Shown here in pieces: positions 9,838 to 19,974 of a DNA stretch of 57,561 bases. Under the pieces are notes generated by a model, which was not told the DNA's origin, ran no database searches, and saw only the letters and a list, made by a program, of their open reading frames with translations. Source of the stretch: Mesostigma viride (taxonomy: Eukaryota > Streptophyta > Mesostigmatophyceae > Mesostigmatales > Mesostigmataceae). The position numbers were made by a program, and so were the translations under genes. How positions within the stretch are numbered: position 1 is the stretch's first letter; the number at the start of each line of letters is the position of its first letter. Location of the stretch: contig RPFO01000151.1 in assembly GCA_009746045.1 (NCBI GenBank), positions 62,501 through 120,061 on the forward strand, in the 5' to 3' direction.

Positions 9838-10596
9838 GTACGTTGTCTGCGCCCACTGTTGGCTGCGCTCAGCCTTGCGAATTGACCGGACACGAGCCCC
9901 TTTTTTAGGGTCCCAAACGCCCCAGATAGCATCGCCTTGCGAAGCCGTAGTGGCTGCACCCAGCGTGGTAGGATGAGCCTCATGAACATCGGATGTGGGT
10001 TGCGGTTGCCACAATACTATCAGGACTTGGTGGGATTTCATGTCCGGTGAGTGTGGTGTACGGCTCCCGCGATCCTACCGCGGTCGTTGGCCTAGGATGG
10101 TTTTCATCGATTGCATAGGCTCATAAATGTGCCGATGCGCCCGTCTCTCACTCTGAGAACGGACAAAAGCCCCAACCTCTGGTTTGGAAAGGCAGATGGC
10201 ACGAACAAGGAGATTAATACAAAGTAGTCGGAGTATAGCCATACGAACAGCCAGGCAGATGACACGAGCAAGCAGATCTTGGCCAGGCAGCTATGACGCT
10301 ACATAGCACTAGTACTATGTATTTATTGTGTGCCTTTGTATAGTAGTACGTGGTGCGCTATATTTAAGGAGCGATATGTGTCTCCGCGGGCACGTAGAAA
10401 CTTCGCCTGGTGTGTGCATCCCACCTGGTGCACTCACTGCTATCACGTGCTGCGTGGATCTATATTTTTATTCTGCCTGATGCATCTATTTTTCTGCGCC
10501 TGACGCATCTAGTTACTGTGCTCTAATTACTGCACCTGGTGTGCATGCGTTCACTGCGCCGGGTGCATCTCCAATCAACGGCGAGACGGGTCACAG
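9838..10596 (+). other. Intron G-H (759 bp)
   Basis: No repeat array or coding block recognised. Repeated 'cctggtg(c/t)g(c/t)at' motifs occur between 10400 and 10570. Confidence 0.6.
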
Positions 10597-10698
10597 GTCG
10601 GCTTCAACGCACTGCATGCGGCCACGGAGGGTGGACACCTGGACGTGGTGCAGTACCTAGCCGACCTTGACAGCGCAAACCTGGACGCACGGGACCAG
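10597..10698 (+). CDS. ANK gene 1, ankyrin exon H (34 residues)
   Basis: Ankyrin repeat [19 protein letters not shown] then [13 protein letters not shown]. The 102-bp exon lies between 'tcacag' and 'gtgagg', in phase 0. Its last bases plus the donor are copied about 1 kb downstream at 11731-11750. Confidence 0.9.
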
Positions 10699-10735
10699 GT
10701 GAGGTGCACACAACAACCACATCACCACACTATAC

Positions 10736-11394
10736 CCTCCCCCCTCCCTCCCTCCCTCCCCCCTCCCTCCCCTCCCCTCCCTCCCCTCCCTCCCCTCCCC
10801 TCCCTCCCCTCCCCTCCTCCCCTCCCCTCCCCTCCCTCCCCTCCCCTCCCCTCCCCTCCCTCCCCTCCCCTCCCCTCCCTCCCCTCCCCTCCCCTCCCCT
10901 CCCTCCCCTCCCCTCCCCTCCCCTCCCCTCCCCTCCCTCCCCTCCCCTCCCCTCCCTCCCCTCCCCTCCCCTCCCTCCCCTCCCCTCCCCTCCCCTCCCC
11001 TCCCTCCCCTCCCCTCCCCTCCCCTCCCTCTCCCTCCCCTCCCCTCCCCTCCCTCCCCTCCCCTCCCCTCCCTCCCCTCCCCTCCCCTCCCCTCCCCTCC
11101 CTCCCCTCCCCTCCCCTCCCCTCCCCTCCCTCCCCTCCCCTCCCCTCCCCCCTCCCCTCCCTCCCCTCCCCTCCCCTCCCTCCCTCCCCTCCCCTCCCCT
11201 CCCCTCCCCTCCCCTCCCTCCCTCCCCTCCCCTCCCCTCCCCTCCCCTCCCCTCCCCTCCCTCCCCTCCCCTCCCCTCCCCTCCCCTCCCTCCCCTCCCC
11301 TCCCCTCCCCTCCCCTCCCCTCCCTCCCCTCCCCTCCCCTCCCCTCCCCTCCCCTCCCCTCCCCTCCCCTCCCCTCCCCTCCCCTCCCGGCCTT
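10736..11394. repeat. Pure pyrimidine (CCCCT/CCCT)n tract
   Basis: About 659 bp of C and T only on the + strand, made of irregular CCCTCCCCT units. The minus strand is all G/A. Such tracts can form triplex (H-DNA) or G-quadruplex structures; this is a general property and has not been tested here. Confidence 0.95.
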
Positions 11395-11459
11395 GCCCTA
11401 CCATACCATACCATTCCATTCCAAACCATTCCATTCTATACCATATTCTGTACTGCAGT

Positions 11460-11720
11460 GACCACACACACGCATGCAAACATGCACGCACACACATGCA
11501 CATATGCACACACACATGCAAACATGCACGCACACACATGCACATATGCACACACACTCATGCACACATGCACACACAGGCATGCACACATGCACACACA
11601 TGCACATATGCACACACACGCATGCACATATGCACGCACACATGCAAACATGCACACACACTCATGCACACATACACACACACACTCATGCACACATGCG
11701 CACACACACGCATGCACACA
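11460..11720. repeat. CA/TG-rich degenerate microsatellite
   Basis: Interleaved 'cacacatgca' and 'catatgcaca' units over about 260 bp. A (CCATT)-like patch precedes it. Confidence 0.9.
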
Positions 11721-11730
11721 CCGGCAGACA

Positions 11731-11750
11731 CACGGGACCAGGTGAGGTGC
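11731..11750 (+). promoter_or_regulatory. Duplicated 5' splice site of exon H (decoy donor)
   Basis: The 20 bases 'cacgggaccaggtgaggtgc' are identical to 10688-10707, which span the 3' end of exon H and its donor. The copy lies at the far side of the simple-repeat block. Nothing shows that it is used. Confidence 0.6.
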
Positions 11751-12442
11751 CTGCTGCATGTTGGTAGGTGACAGTTAGCTTAGCCGTAAGATGGCGTAGG
11801 AAACGATTGGAAGCCATTTGCTTCGCGAGCCCGCCTACCACCTCTTCGTTTAGACTCACTTCCCACAGCTGGTGCCGCGCCGGCCACAAATTCACAATAG
11901 CCGGGGGCTGGCGACTGCCGGACCATTGCCAGCATCGGCCGGCCGCGAGAAGCCAAGTACTCAGCACGCACCCGCGGGTCGCGGGGGTCCTGGGCTGCTG
12001 CCGGCCCAGGCGCTGGCACCTGGCGGGCGGCAATACCTGTGTGTGATGCCAGACCACGAGAGGACTATGCCTGAGACGCAGTCTGCTTGCTTTCATGCCT
12101 GACAGCCCTGAAGCCAGAGAGCGGGGGGCCTCGCTGCAGCCGGACTATGTAGGGCCAGCCGTCTGGCCGGAGCCGCGCCGGGCACTTCAACAACAGCAGG
12201 TCTCTCGGGTGCGGATTGCCCACAGATCCGTCGGCAAAACAATTGCTGCTGCCTACCGTGTGCCCTGTGAGGCTTTTCGCTGCCTGGCTGTAACTCAGCT
12301 GGAATGTCTGCTAAGCCGCTCGACTGGCCCTAGATGCATCCACCCCTATATATGTGAGTACCTGTCGCTTCTAATTGTGAATCTGTTTGCTTGCCTCCCT
12401 GGCCCCTCTGGCCACAAACTCCCTTCCACTTGGCCTCCGCAG

Positions 12443-12544
12443 TTTGGGCACACCGTGCTCCATAGCGCTGCTGGCCGACGCCACTATGAGCTGGTCATGT
12501 ACTACGTGGAGGTCCAGTACATGGACTTGTACGCGCTCAGCCAG
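12443..12544 (+). CDS. ANK gene 1, ankyrin exon I (34 residues)
   Basis: Ankyrin repeat HTVLHSAAGRRHYELVMYY then VEVQYMDLYALSQ. It retains T.LH, the AA pair and the MD of the extended loop, but has RH for GH. The 102-bp exon lies between 'ccgcag' and 'gtgggc', in phase 0. Confidence 0.87.
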
Positions 12545-13127
12545 GTGGGCCATGGTACCGCCAGCGCTGCTGTCACGTGCGGCCGCTGCCAACACCATTG
12601 CCACCCACCTCCCACTCGCAACCCCAGCCCCACCCTCCACCCACCACCCGCCACCCACCAGCACAAACAAAAAACAAAAACAAGAACTAGAGCACAAACA
12701 CAGCCCAAATGCTGCCAAACAAGAACAAAACCACACACACAAACACAAGCACCACGAACACCACTGCAATCAAGCGCTACACTGCTGTTGTCGACGATGA
12801 TGGTTTATGGCCACGCGGGAGGACCATAAGGGCGCTTAGCTCGCGGTCCTCATCAGTGCCCTAGTGGGTACTGAGGCTCAGTAACAAGTCTTTTCTGGGT
12901 GAGGAGACAGATGACTTCCGTACCATGACCTTCATGATGACCGCCGGGCGGAGAGGCGTGACCTACAGGATGACCTGGCTGGACCAATCTGTGGGAACTT
13001 GCTGAAGGTTTTCCTTTGGCTTAGTCAACATAAGCAGTTTTAGAAGCAGTAAATTCGCTTGCATAAAGATGGAATGCATGTTTTCGTTGTTGCATCTGCA
13101 TTTTCGTTGCTGCATCTGCATCTGCAG
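12545..13127 (+). other. Intron I-J (583 bp)
   Basis: C/A-rich left half (12590-12770) and unremarkable right half. Two copies of 'ttttcgttg.tgcatctgca' precede the acceptor 'ctgcag'. Confidence 0.6.
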
Positions 13128-13226
13128 GACGGGTGGAATGCGCTTCATTCGGCTGCTGCAGGGGGTAACCTGGAGATCTTCAAATATCTGGAGGGCAGGG
13201 GAATGGACCCGAGGGTGCTGGACAGG
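13128..13226 (+). CDS. ANK gene 1, ankyrin exon J (33 residues)
   Basis: Ankyrin repeat WNALHSAAAGGNLEIFKYL then EGRGMDPRVLDR. The 99-bp exon lies between 'ctgcag' and 'gtgagg', in phase 0. GH is GN here. Confidence 0.88.
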
Positions 13227-13788
13227 GTGAGGCCCGACAAAGCGTGTCCCTGTCGTGTGTATGTGCTGCAGCACACAGTAAACGGGTGAAGGTCATATCC
13301 TCTCGCTCCTCTGCCCACAGGCTTTGTCAACAGTTCTTGCCGAAACAAACAAAACAAGATGAGGAGGTGCTGACGGACAGCTGGGGCTTGTGGGGAGAAG
13401 ACAATCAGATCTTGTTTCTCAAAGGGGGGAGAGTGTCCACCGTTTATGTGGCTGCTTCTGGGCTGAGTCAGCCCAATAAGGGCAGCTCACATCAGCCCAG
13501 CATCTGCCAGCTCTAATGAAATGTTGTACTATACAATGTATGGTGATACACCATCAGCTAGGTTTGCATTATGCTAATAACAATTATTATTATTATTGTT
13601 ATTATTTTAGGATGGCTCAAATGGATAACAGAGCCAAGCATGAATCACAGCAGGATGAATAGCCCTACCTTTGTGAAAAAATGGTACGCCGTACCTGTGA
13701 CCGTTTAAGGTGGAATGAGAGGTTACTCCCCTGTGTGCCTGCTTGTTGTTCCTGCGTTTACTGCTTTTGATTACCGCCCAATGTGCAG
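13227..13788 (+). other. Intron J-K (562 bp)
   Basis: An AT-rich (ATT)n patch lies at 13575-13608. No coding block recognised. Confidence 0.6.
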
Positions 13789-13986
13789 TCGGGGAGGAAC
13801 ACGCTGGATATCGCCGCAACCGCGTACCATACACAGCTAACGCGTTACTTGCATGAGAATGGCGTGGTGGCCAGGTATGGGGGGAAGGGCTTGTACCGGA
13901 CATACGAGGGATATGCGCGGGGTTGCGCACAAGTACAGGTCATCAGTGTGGTGGTGCAGGTGATCGAGGATGGTATGGGTCATTAG
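13789..13986 (+). CDS. ANK gene 1, probable terminal exon K (degenerate ankyrin repeat)
   Basis: Opens after 'gtgcag' in the same phase 0. The first 27 residues resemble an ankyrin repeat (RNTLDIAATAYHTQLTRYL, HENGVV) with most consensus residues lost. The frame runs on through a non-ankyrin tail rich in G, Y and V to a TAG at 13984-13986 (65 residues plus stop). Ankyrin arrays often end in a degenerate capping repeat, which fits. Alternatively a donor 'gtatgg' at the end of GVVAR could splice onward. With exons A-J this gives at least 402 residues. Confidence 0.55.
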   Translation, partial: SGRNTLDIAATAYHTQLTRYLHENGVVARYGGKGLYRTYEGYARGCAQVQVISVVVQVIEDGMGH

Positions 13987-15100
13987 GGATGGACCTGGTG
14001 TGGGTCAATAGGGATGGTGGACTGGGTATCGGTCATTAGGGATGGACCTGGTATTGGTCCTTGGTACATGGCCTGGGCAGTAAAGGGGCACTTACTGCTA
14101 GAGATGTGTTGTAAGAAAAGAGCCTGCATCTGGACATCCTTTCGTGTGCTGTTTTGGCTGCCATATTGATGTAAGCTGAGTAACAACCAGCATACACTAT
14201 GGCAGGCTTGAGGTCCTACCAGGGGGTCATAGTGTCACAAGCCCTTCCTTGGGTGGCTGTATGCTTAGGGATACGCGTGCTGGCTCATTTAGGAGTATCA
14301 TGATGAGCTGCCTCATATAGGCATGGCGAGGCTAAGCTTCTTCACGAATAGCGACATAGGTTTTTATGTACTGCTATTATAGTGTACTATATCATACGCA
14401 GCAGCACTGGCAAAGTAGCAATCCAGCCGAGGAGTTCAAGTCCGACATGAAAAGCCAACATGAGAAGACAGCTACACTTGTGTTGCAGGAGAGCCTGCAA
14501 ACCTGTGGCGCTACAAGGCCTCCAGGGTTCTACCTACGGTAACAAAAAGGCTGGAGTTGGCCCAAGAAGCAGTCTCGCGGTTTTCATGCCCCTTCTCGGC
14601 ATGACGGCAATTACTCCATCCTATACCATAGGTATTCCCGTTCAATGGAAGTTATGTGTTGGACATTAATAATCAACCTGGATATGACCACACCAAGTAC
14701 TTATATGGCAATGTGCCTAGTAGGTTTGTCCATCAAAGACCGCGTTGCCCCTTCATGCCCCTGTCCACAATTTCAAAAGGGCCTGGCTGAGCTTTGTAAG
14801 ATGCACCCGCGCTCAAGAATAGTCAAATCAACATAGCAGAAACTATCCCAGCGGCTACCCTCTGACGGCGGCTACCCTCTGAGTGCCATCTAGCCAGTAG
14901 CAGAAATGTATCGCGCTAAGCTTCAATCACCAACCTCAAGGGCCATCATCGCACCTCTGTGTGACCATAATGGATAGGTCAACCCAGCTGACTCGTAGTC
15001 AACAGATAAAGCCTACTGTCGGACATTTTCGTGCCATTATTACCGTGGCGCCAGCTTGGCCTCAGGCATCATCTCCCTACTGCCCCATATGCTTCACTAT
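13987..15100. other. 3' flank of ANK gene 1
   Basis: Starts with three imperfect copies of 'gggatggacctggt...gtcaat' (13987-14062). A TGTAA, the polyadenylation signal used in some green algae, occurs at 14110-14114, 124 bp after the stop. It is a common pentamer, so its meaning is uncertain. No other gene recognised. Confidence 0.4.
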
Positions 15101-15104
15101 ACTA

Positions 15105-15320
15105 TAAACTACGGGCCGTACACTCTACGGGATTCCATACGGAGCGTAAATTCTACTCACCGTAGAGGCATACTTGCCCAGTATACTGATTACCGGCAGC
15201 GCATACGGGCCGTAATCTTAAGGCCCGTATACGCAACAAGTATACGGGCCGTAAACTTACGACAGTAATTATTATGGGAATCTTACAGGCTTCGTATACG
15301 GGAAGTAAGCTTACCGAGGT
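15105..15320. repeat. Short cluster of TATACGGGCCGTAAA-type palindromic repeats
   Basis: Degenerate copies of 'tatacgggccgtaa(a/t)cttac' and their complements ('ttaaggcccgtatac'). It is the same family as the larger array at about 18.06-18.68 kb. Confidence 0.75.
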
Positions 15321-15641
15321 AAAATTTCTACTGAAATGAACTGAATGCACTCCTGGGGGTACGGGGTCATGCACTGAATCTAGCCTATGGTAGTTACTGG
15401 TCTGGATACAGCGCCGTTGAAGCACCAGTACACCCCTAACCATGCCCGGCTTCAGATAGGCCCGGCTTCAGATAGGCGGACATGAACATGGGGGATGTAC
15501 CAAGTCGGAATGCTTAATAAGTAATCAATTTTGCAAAATGTATGACATTAATAAACTCATGCTCGGCTTCAAATGAAACGCATACATTTAAGTTTATAAT
15601 GTGATGAAACATTCATGTCAGTAAATACTGCGTCACAATGA

Positions 15642-16039
15642 TTAAAACTGCTTCACATCAGCAACAGCAACACGCGCCTCAAGCAAGACGGGGCCGTGTG
15701 TGACCTGGCATGCCCCGTTATCTCGAAGCCTACACTCAAGGCCCCACTTCATCCAGCTCCTCGGAATTCCATGTGGGAGGCACACTGACGTAGCTTCGAC
15801 ACACAATAACATGGATGGTTGGACAGGCACAGCTTGAGCATCTCTTGCATGCATGGAAGGAACTATGATTTCCAACCATGCTTGCGTGATACCTGGAAGA
15901 CCATAAACACGAGAAACACGTACGCGAAAAAATACGTGAGGTAAGCCGTGTTGGTAAGCTATCTCAGCGTCTTTTACGAAAAAGACCAAAGCGCGATTAA
16001 CGTTGCGCCAGTTTCCGTCTCCAACATCATAAAATGAAC
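15642..16039 (-). CDS. Coding-like block, unrecognised protein (possible last exon)
   Basis: On the minus strand a frame opens after an 'atagcag' acceptor-like site and runs about 132 codons to a TAA at 15642-15644. Its composition looks protein-like (motifs YDVGDGNWRNV, LPHVFFRVRVSRVYGLP, PRSWMKWGLECRLRDNG) and not repeat-derived. I do not recognise the family. Other frames of similar character occur upstream on the same strand (about 16046-16190, containing VFVRGHVTFVAFFYEY, and 17010-17060, containing FPLACVVYQATQDSFE). They may be exons of one gene or transposon remnants. The splice structure is a guess. Confidence 0.3.
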
Positions 16040-16196
16040 CTGCTATTTATCCCTGCCTTTGTCCATGTTAGGACAGCAGCCATAACGTATTCATAGAAAA
16101 ACGCAACGAATGTAACATGCCCTCGAACGAATACAATCAGAGAGCTGTGAACACTTCCAGTTGAAAGTTCTAGTAGACGGGCTGAGAAATAGAAAA

Positions 16197-16815
16197 GATT
16201 TGATGCGTGCACCCACCAACCCCACGTGCAATCGTGCATCCATCCCTTGACAAGAGACAAGCATGCCCACCCCAAGTGGATCCCTCGCTTGACAAGAAAC
16301 AAGCATGCCCACCACCTACCCTGCGTGCATCCTACCCTTGACAAGGAACAATTGAGACCTCCCACCTACATTACGTGCATCTCTCCCATGACAAGGAACA
16401 AGCAGGTGCACCCACCTACCCTGCTTGCAACCCTCCTTGAACAAGTATGCCCACCCACCTATACCTATGTGCATCCCTCCCTTGATAAGGAACAAGCATG
16501 CCCACCCACCCACCCTACGCCCATCCCTCCCTTAACGATGAACAAGCATGCCCACCCACCTACCCTGCCTGCATCCCTCCCTTTACGAGGAAAAAGCATT
16601 TGCATCCACCTACCCTGCATGCATCCCTCCCTTGACAAAGAACAAGCACGTGCAGACACCTACACCACATGCACGCCTCCCTTGACAAGGAACAAGCACG
16701 TGCAACCTATCCTGTGTGCATCCTTCTCTTGACAAGGGACAAGCAAGCCCACCCACCCACCCACCCTATGTGCATCCCTCCCTTGACAAGGAACAAGCAC
16801 GTTCACCCACTGGCA
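16197..16815. repeat. ~50-bp degenerate minisatellite
   Basis: About twelve imperfect copies of a unit containing 'cccacctaccctgcatgcat' followed by 'ccctcccttgacaaggaaca'. Unit lengths vary from about 45 to 55 bp. ORFs on either strand (for example repeated 'DKEQACPPT') come from the repeat. Confidence 0.85.
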
Positions 16816-17393
16816 CGGCAGCAAGGAAGACGTCACAATAGCATGGCGTTGCCAAAGCAAAAGAGAAGTCGGTGGGGAGAGAGCTCCCAAGAACTCCAAT
16901 CGAGAACCATGTAAATCAAAAAACTTGCACAACTTACGCTGGGGATGAGCACATACAGAGTAGCCCAGGTTTTCCAGGTGCAAAATAAGCGAGATCGAAA
17001 TATCGCATACCTCAAAGGAGTCTTGGGTAGCCTGGTAAACAACGCAAGCGAGTGGAAACCTGGAGAACGGCAAAAGAACATCAAATCGACCGCAAACATC
17101 GGGGGGGGGGGGGATTAGTATTAAAGCGCGCTGCTTTCAGGGAGCACTGAGCACATGAATGCGAAACAACTTGTCTACGCGACTCGCTGCAACTAAACAT
17201 AGCATGCGTACGCGGGCGCCGACTTTGAAAATTGTGTATCTGGCTCAGAAAGGTGCGCTTGCGGTTAATTTTTTTTAATATTCCGCAGGCGCACAATGTC
17301 ACGAATTTAAATTGGCATGTAGCAACAACGGCGAGAATAGCGACGTAGCTGTCTAACGACTACGTCATAGTAAGCTATATCGGAGTTAGCTTT

Positions 17394-17520
17394 AGCCTGC
17401 CCACTTGTGGCAGTGAGAGAAGCTAGTGCCAGCCGGTCGAGGGCGCCCTCCCTCCTCGTTGTGTACAGCGGAAGGAGGTTCCTTGACGCAGTCACGCGCT
17501 TATTAATTAATCGGAGTAAG
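17394..17520 (+). repeat. Diverged inverted copy of the repeat at 23.70-23.84 kb
   Basis: Shares ordered blocks with the reverse complement of 23700-23838: gcctgcccacttgtgg, tgagagaagcta, gggcgccct, cctcctcgttg, tgacgcagtcacg and a cttatt.att end. Spacing is similar and the substitutions are many, so this looks like an old transposon end or dispersed repeat. Confidence 0.6.
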
Positions 17521-17689
17521 CACTGCCAATGGCTGGAAACAAATAACTGAATCATGCTAAACTGGAGCTCGATCCCAAAGGCTTGTCATAGATCCTTGTG
17601 CGCCTTTGCTTCTTTTTCTTCAGTCATCGTGAGACTGCGGTTTTATGGGGGCGCAAATTCTTTCACTAGTAATCGGCTGGAGACTGCAA

Positions 17690-18060
17690 TCGGCATAGCC
17701 CTATGAGTGCAGGCGATGCAAGGGCAAACTCAGCGAACTTTTGTTCGTGGATGAAATTCAAAATTCTAGCGACGCGTCGGCAACGGCTCGTCGCAAGCAG
17801 AACCCGCGTTACACGTGGCGTATGCACAGATCTGCTTCCGGCAGGCGCTTGATGTATCTCAAAGCGCGGCAGGGCCACCGATAAGTGACCGATTTGTCTA
17901 AATCCGTGCAGTACGGAACCAGTTTTTCGCAATCGACCCCTTAACGCAAATAGTCGGCACTCGGCAACGGGCTGTGAAAATGAGGAACCCCTCGTTACAC
18001 TTGGCACATGACCAGATGTGCTTTGGGCAGCTTGGCATATCTAACAGCAGAGAGCGTCGT
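17690..18060 (-). other. Diverged ~90-bp duplication, cysteine-containing on the minus strand
   Basis: Two related segments (about 17765-17870 and 17957-18062) share 'cggcaacgg', 'gttacac.tggc' and 'aga.(c/g)tgct'. On the minus strand both read with a C-x(n)-C-x2-C-N motif (SCAKCNEG and YATCNAG contexts), suggesting an old zinc-binding-like repeat. No complete gene can be built. Confidence 0.25.
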
Positions 18061-18685
18061 ACCTGCTGTCCCGTGTACTCATAGATCGCGTAAGGGACAA
18101 AGTAAACGCCCGCCATAAAGCTTACGGGCTGTATACTTGTATCGTATATGGGCCGTATACGTTTTTGCATATACCTATGCACAGCGTATATGGCACAAAG
18201 TATATGGTATAACGTGTACCGCCTGTAAGCTTTACGCCCCGTGTATACGTTATTGCATATACCTATGCAGCGTATATGGCACAAAGTATACGGTATAACG
18301 TGTGCGGCCCGTAGTAAGCTTTACGCCCCTTGTAGACGTTAACTATCGCGTATACCTTTGCAGTGTATACGGCACAATGTAAACGACCGTAAAGCTTACG
18401 TGTATACCGTGTACGGGCCGAAAACTTTACGGCTCGTATACGTTGTTGCGTATACTTTTTTAACGTACACGGGGTCCGCATACATGCCGTAAAGTTTTAC
18501 GTCCCATATACTTTGTGCCGTATACGCTAAACTAGTATACGAAATAACGTATCCGAGCCATAAAGTTTACGGGCCGTATAGGCACTAAGTATACGGGCCG
18601 TAAAATGTATTTACGGCTCGTATACGGGATTAGTATACGCTATGGAACGTATATGGAGCATGTATACGCTTACGTGCCGAAAGTT
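18060..18685. repeat. Palindromic TATACGGGCCGTAAA array
   Basis: About 620 bp of degenerate units alternating 'gtatacg', 'gggccgtaaa' and their complements. Many local palindromes result. Unit length is irregular (roughly 35-75 bp). Confidence 0.8.
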
Positions 18686-19599
18686 TGTAGTGTAGTGTTC
18701 TCCTCACAGATTGCCACTGCCATGCCCATGGGAGTGATATCGCTGTTCCCGCTCTGCTGCCTCGCTGCCTTGCTCTCCCTTGTGGCCCTGTGCCCCTGTC
18801 CCCAGCCGTTACCCAGGTGTTGTCACGGCACTGCTCGATCCCAACAACCCGGCTGCACAAGGCAGACCCCAATGAGTTGTGGATGTGGTGAAGGCGGGCA
18901 GCCAGGGCCTGCAAGTTTTATCTACATGCGTCATTGCGCTTTTCTGGGGCAGACAGTGGATCCCAATCACCTCACAATTGCCCTTTGCGCAGCCCATTGA
19001 GTTGCAGTTGTGACCCCTTCTCTGCGAAAAGTGACTGTCACATCCAGATTACGTGACACTTTGAGTTTCAGAGATCGCCTGTGGAATGACAATCGTCACA
19101 GCTGCAACTAGGAATGTCGGCCATGATGGCCTGGTGACCATTGGCCTTTCTTAGGATTGTTGACTGGACCTAAAGTTCAGCAAGTGATCTCTGATAGAGT
19201 TGAAAACATAACAATATCTGTTCGGTCTATGGACCAGTTGCTATGGACAGGATATTGAATGTTCTTGATGGGTCTAGCCGCTCTCCATCGCCCCGGTCGA
19301 TGGAGTGTTCTCGGGCTAGAGATCCTTGTGCGGGATGGTGGCCCGGGCAATTGGTAATCATTGAAGCTTCCCATGCATGCTAGGCCTTCAGCTATGGACG
19401 TTGGACACCAAAAGTTCATCTCCAGCGAACCCCGCCGCCCCGATTTTGTAGTAGGGGAAGAGGAAGTGAGGGTAAACTCGACCACCGAGGTGTATGTCAT
19501 GGTCAGTGCATGCAAGCGTAGCTGTCTTTCTTACAGGGGGCACCCGCAGTATCGCAACAAGAATTGCAACTCTGCGCAAAAAAATTATCGACCATGCAC
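18686..19599. other. Intergenic, no recognised gene
   Basis: A + frame at 18605-19000 contains a hydrophobic run (SLFPLCCLAALLSLVALC) that could mimic a signal peptide, but it begins inside the repeat array and shows no domain. Nothing else recognised. Confidence 0.4.
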
Positions 19600-19624
19600 T
19601 TAATTAATTAATTAATTAATTAAT
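19600..19624. repeat. (TTAA)n microsatellite
   Basis: Six tandem 'ttaa' units next to the 57-bp dispersed repeat. Confidence 0.9.
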
Positions 19625-19670
19625 AGACACGTGACTGCGTCACGTGAGCATAAGTCCTCAGTGGGAGGGG
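19614..19670 (+). repeat. 57-bp direct repeat, left copy, with CACGTGAC-tgc-GTCACGTG palindrome
   Basis: Identical over 57 bp to 23265-23321. The core at 19628-19646 is a perfect 8-bp inverted repeat around 3 bp, containing two CACGTG hexamers. A third core copy lies at 23717-23735. Confidence 0.85.
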
Positions 19671-19844
19671 AACATGGGATGCAATGGATGATGTCTAGGT
19701 CCTAGTTACAGGGTTTGGGGCACCACGGCCCAAATCGCTATGAATGCCATACGCGGTCACACGCGTAGCCCCCACAGACTTGGGAGTGGTCTCCTTCATC
19801 ACTACTTGCCATCTATCCTTGCGTACCATCTGCCTCCATTTAAT

Positions 19845-19974
19845 AATTAATTGGGCTTTTGACAGATCTGTAAAGTTAGGGCCCGAAAAATACAGATGGC
19901 TAGGCGTATATGCAGATCTGTTTTTTTATTACAGATCTGTACGTAAACTCCGACGTAATGCCTTTACGTCTTCG
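19845..19974 (+). repeat. Left terminal inverted repeat
   Basis: Runs from 'taattaatt' through 'gacagatctg', 'agttagggcccg' and 'atatgcagatctg' to 'tttacgtcttcg'. Confidence 0.8.

Larger units (their letters stand above)
10699..12442 (+). other. Intron H-I (1744 bp)
   Basis: Opens with donor 'gtgagg'. It then holds the pyrimidine tract, a (CCATT)-like patch at 11396-11445, CA/TG-rich DNA, a decoy donor copy at 11731-11750 and about 690 bp of GC-rich unique sequence. No ankyrin block was seen in the unique part. ORFs in the C-rich tract are artefacts. Confidence 0.65.

Noticed and set aside
10645-11771. Proline/leucine/serine-rich and glycine/arginine/glutamate-rich ORFs
   Set aside because: Arise from the pyrimidine tract and CA repeats and are open on both strands.
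15105-18685. Telomeric repeats
   Set aside because: The motif is palindromic and unlike TTTAGGG-type or TTTTAGGG-type telomere units.
18605-19000. Secreted or membrane protein from a hydrophobic frame
   Set aside because: The frame starts in the TATACGG array and the hydrophobic run is the only feature; chance is likely.
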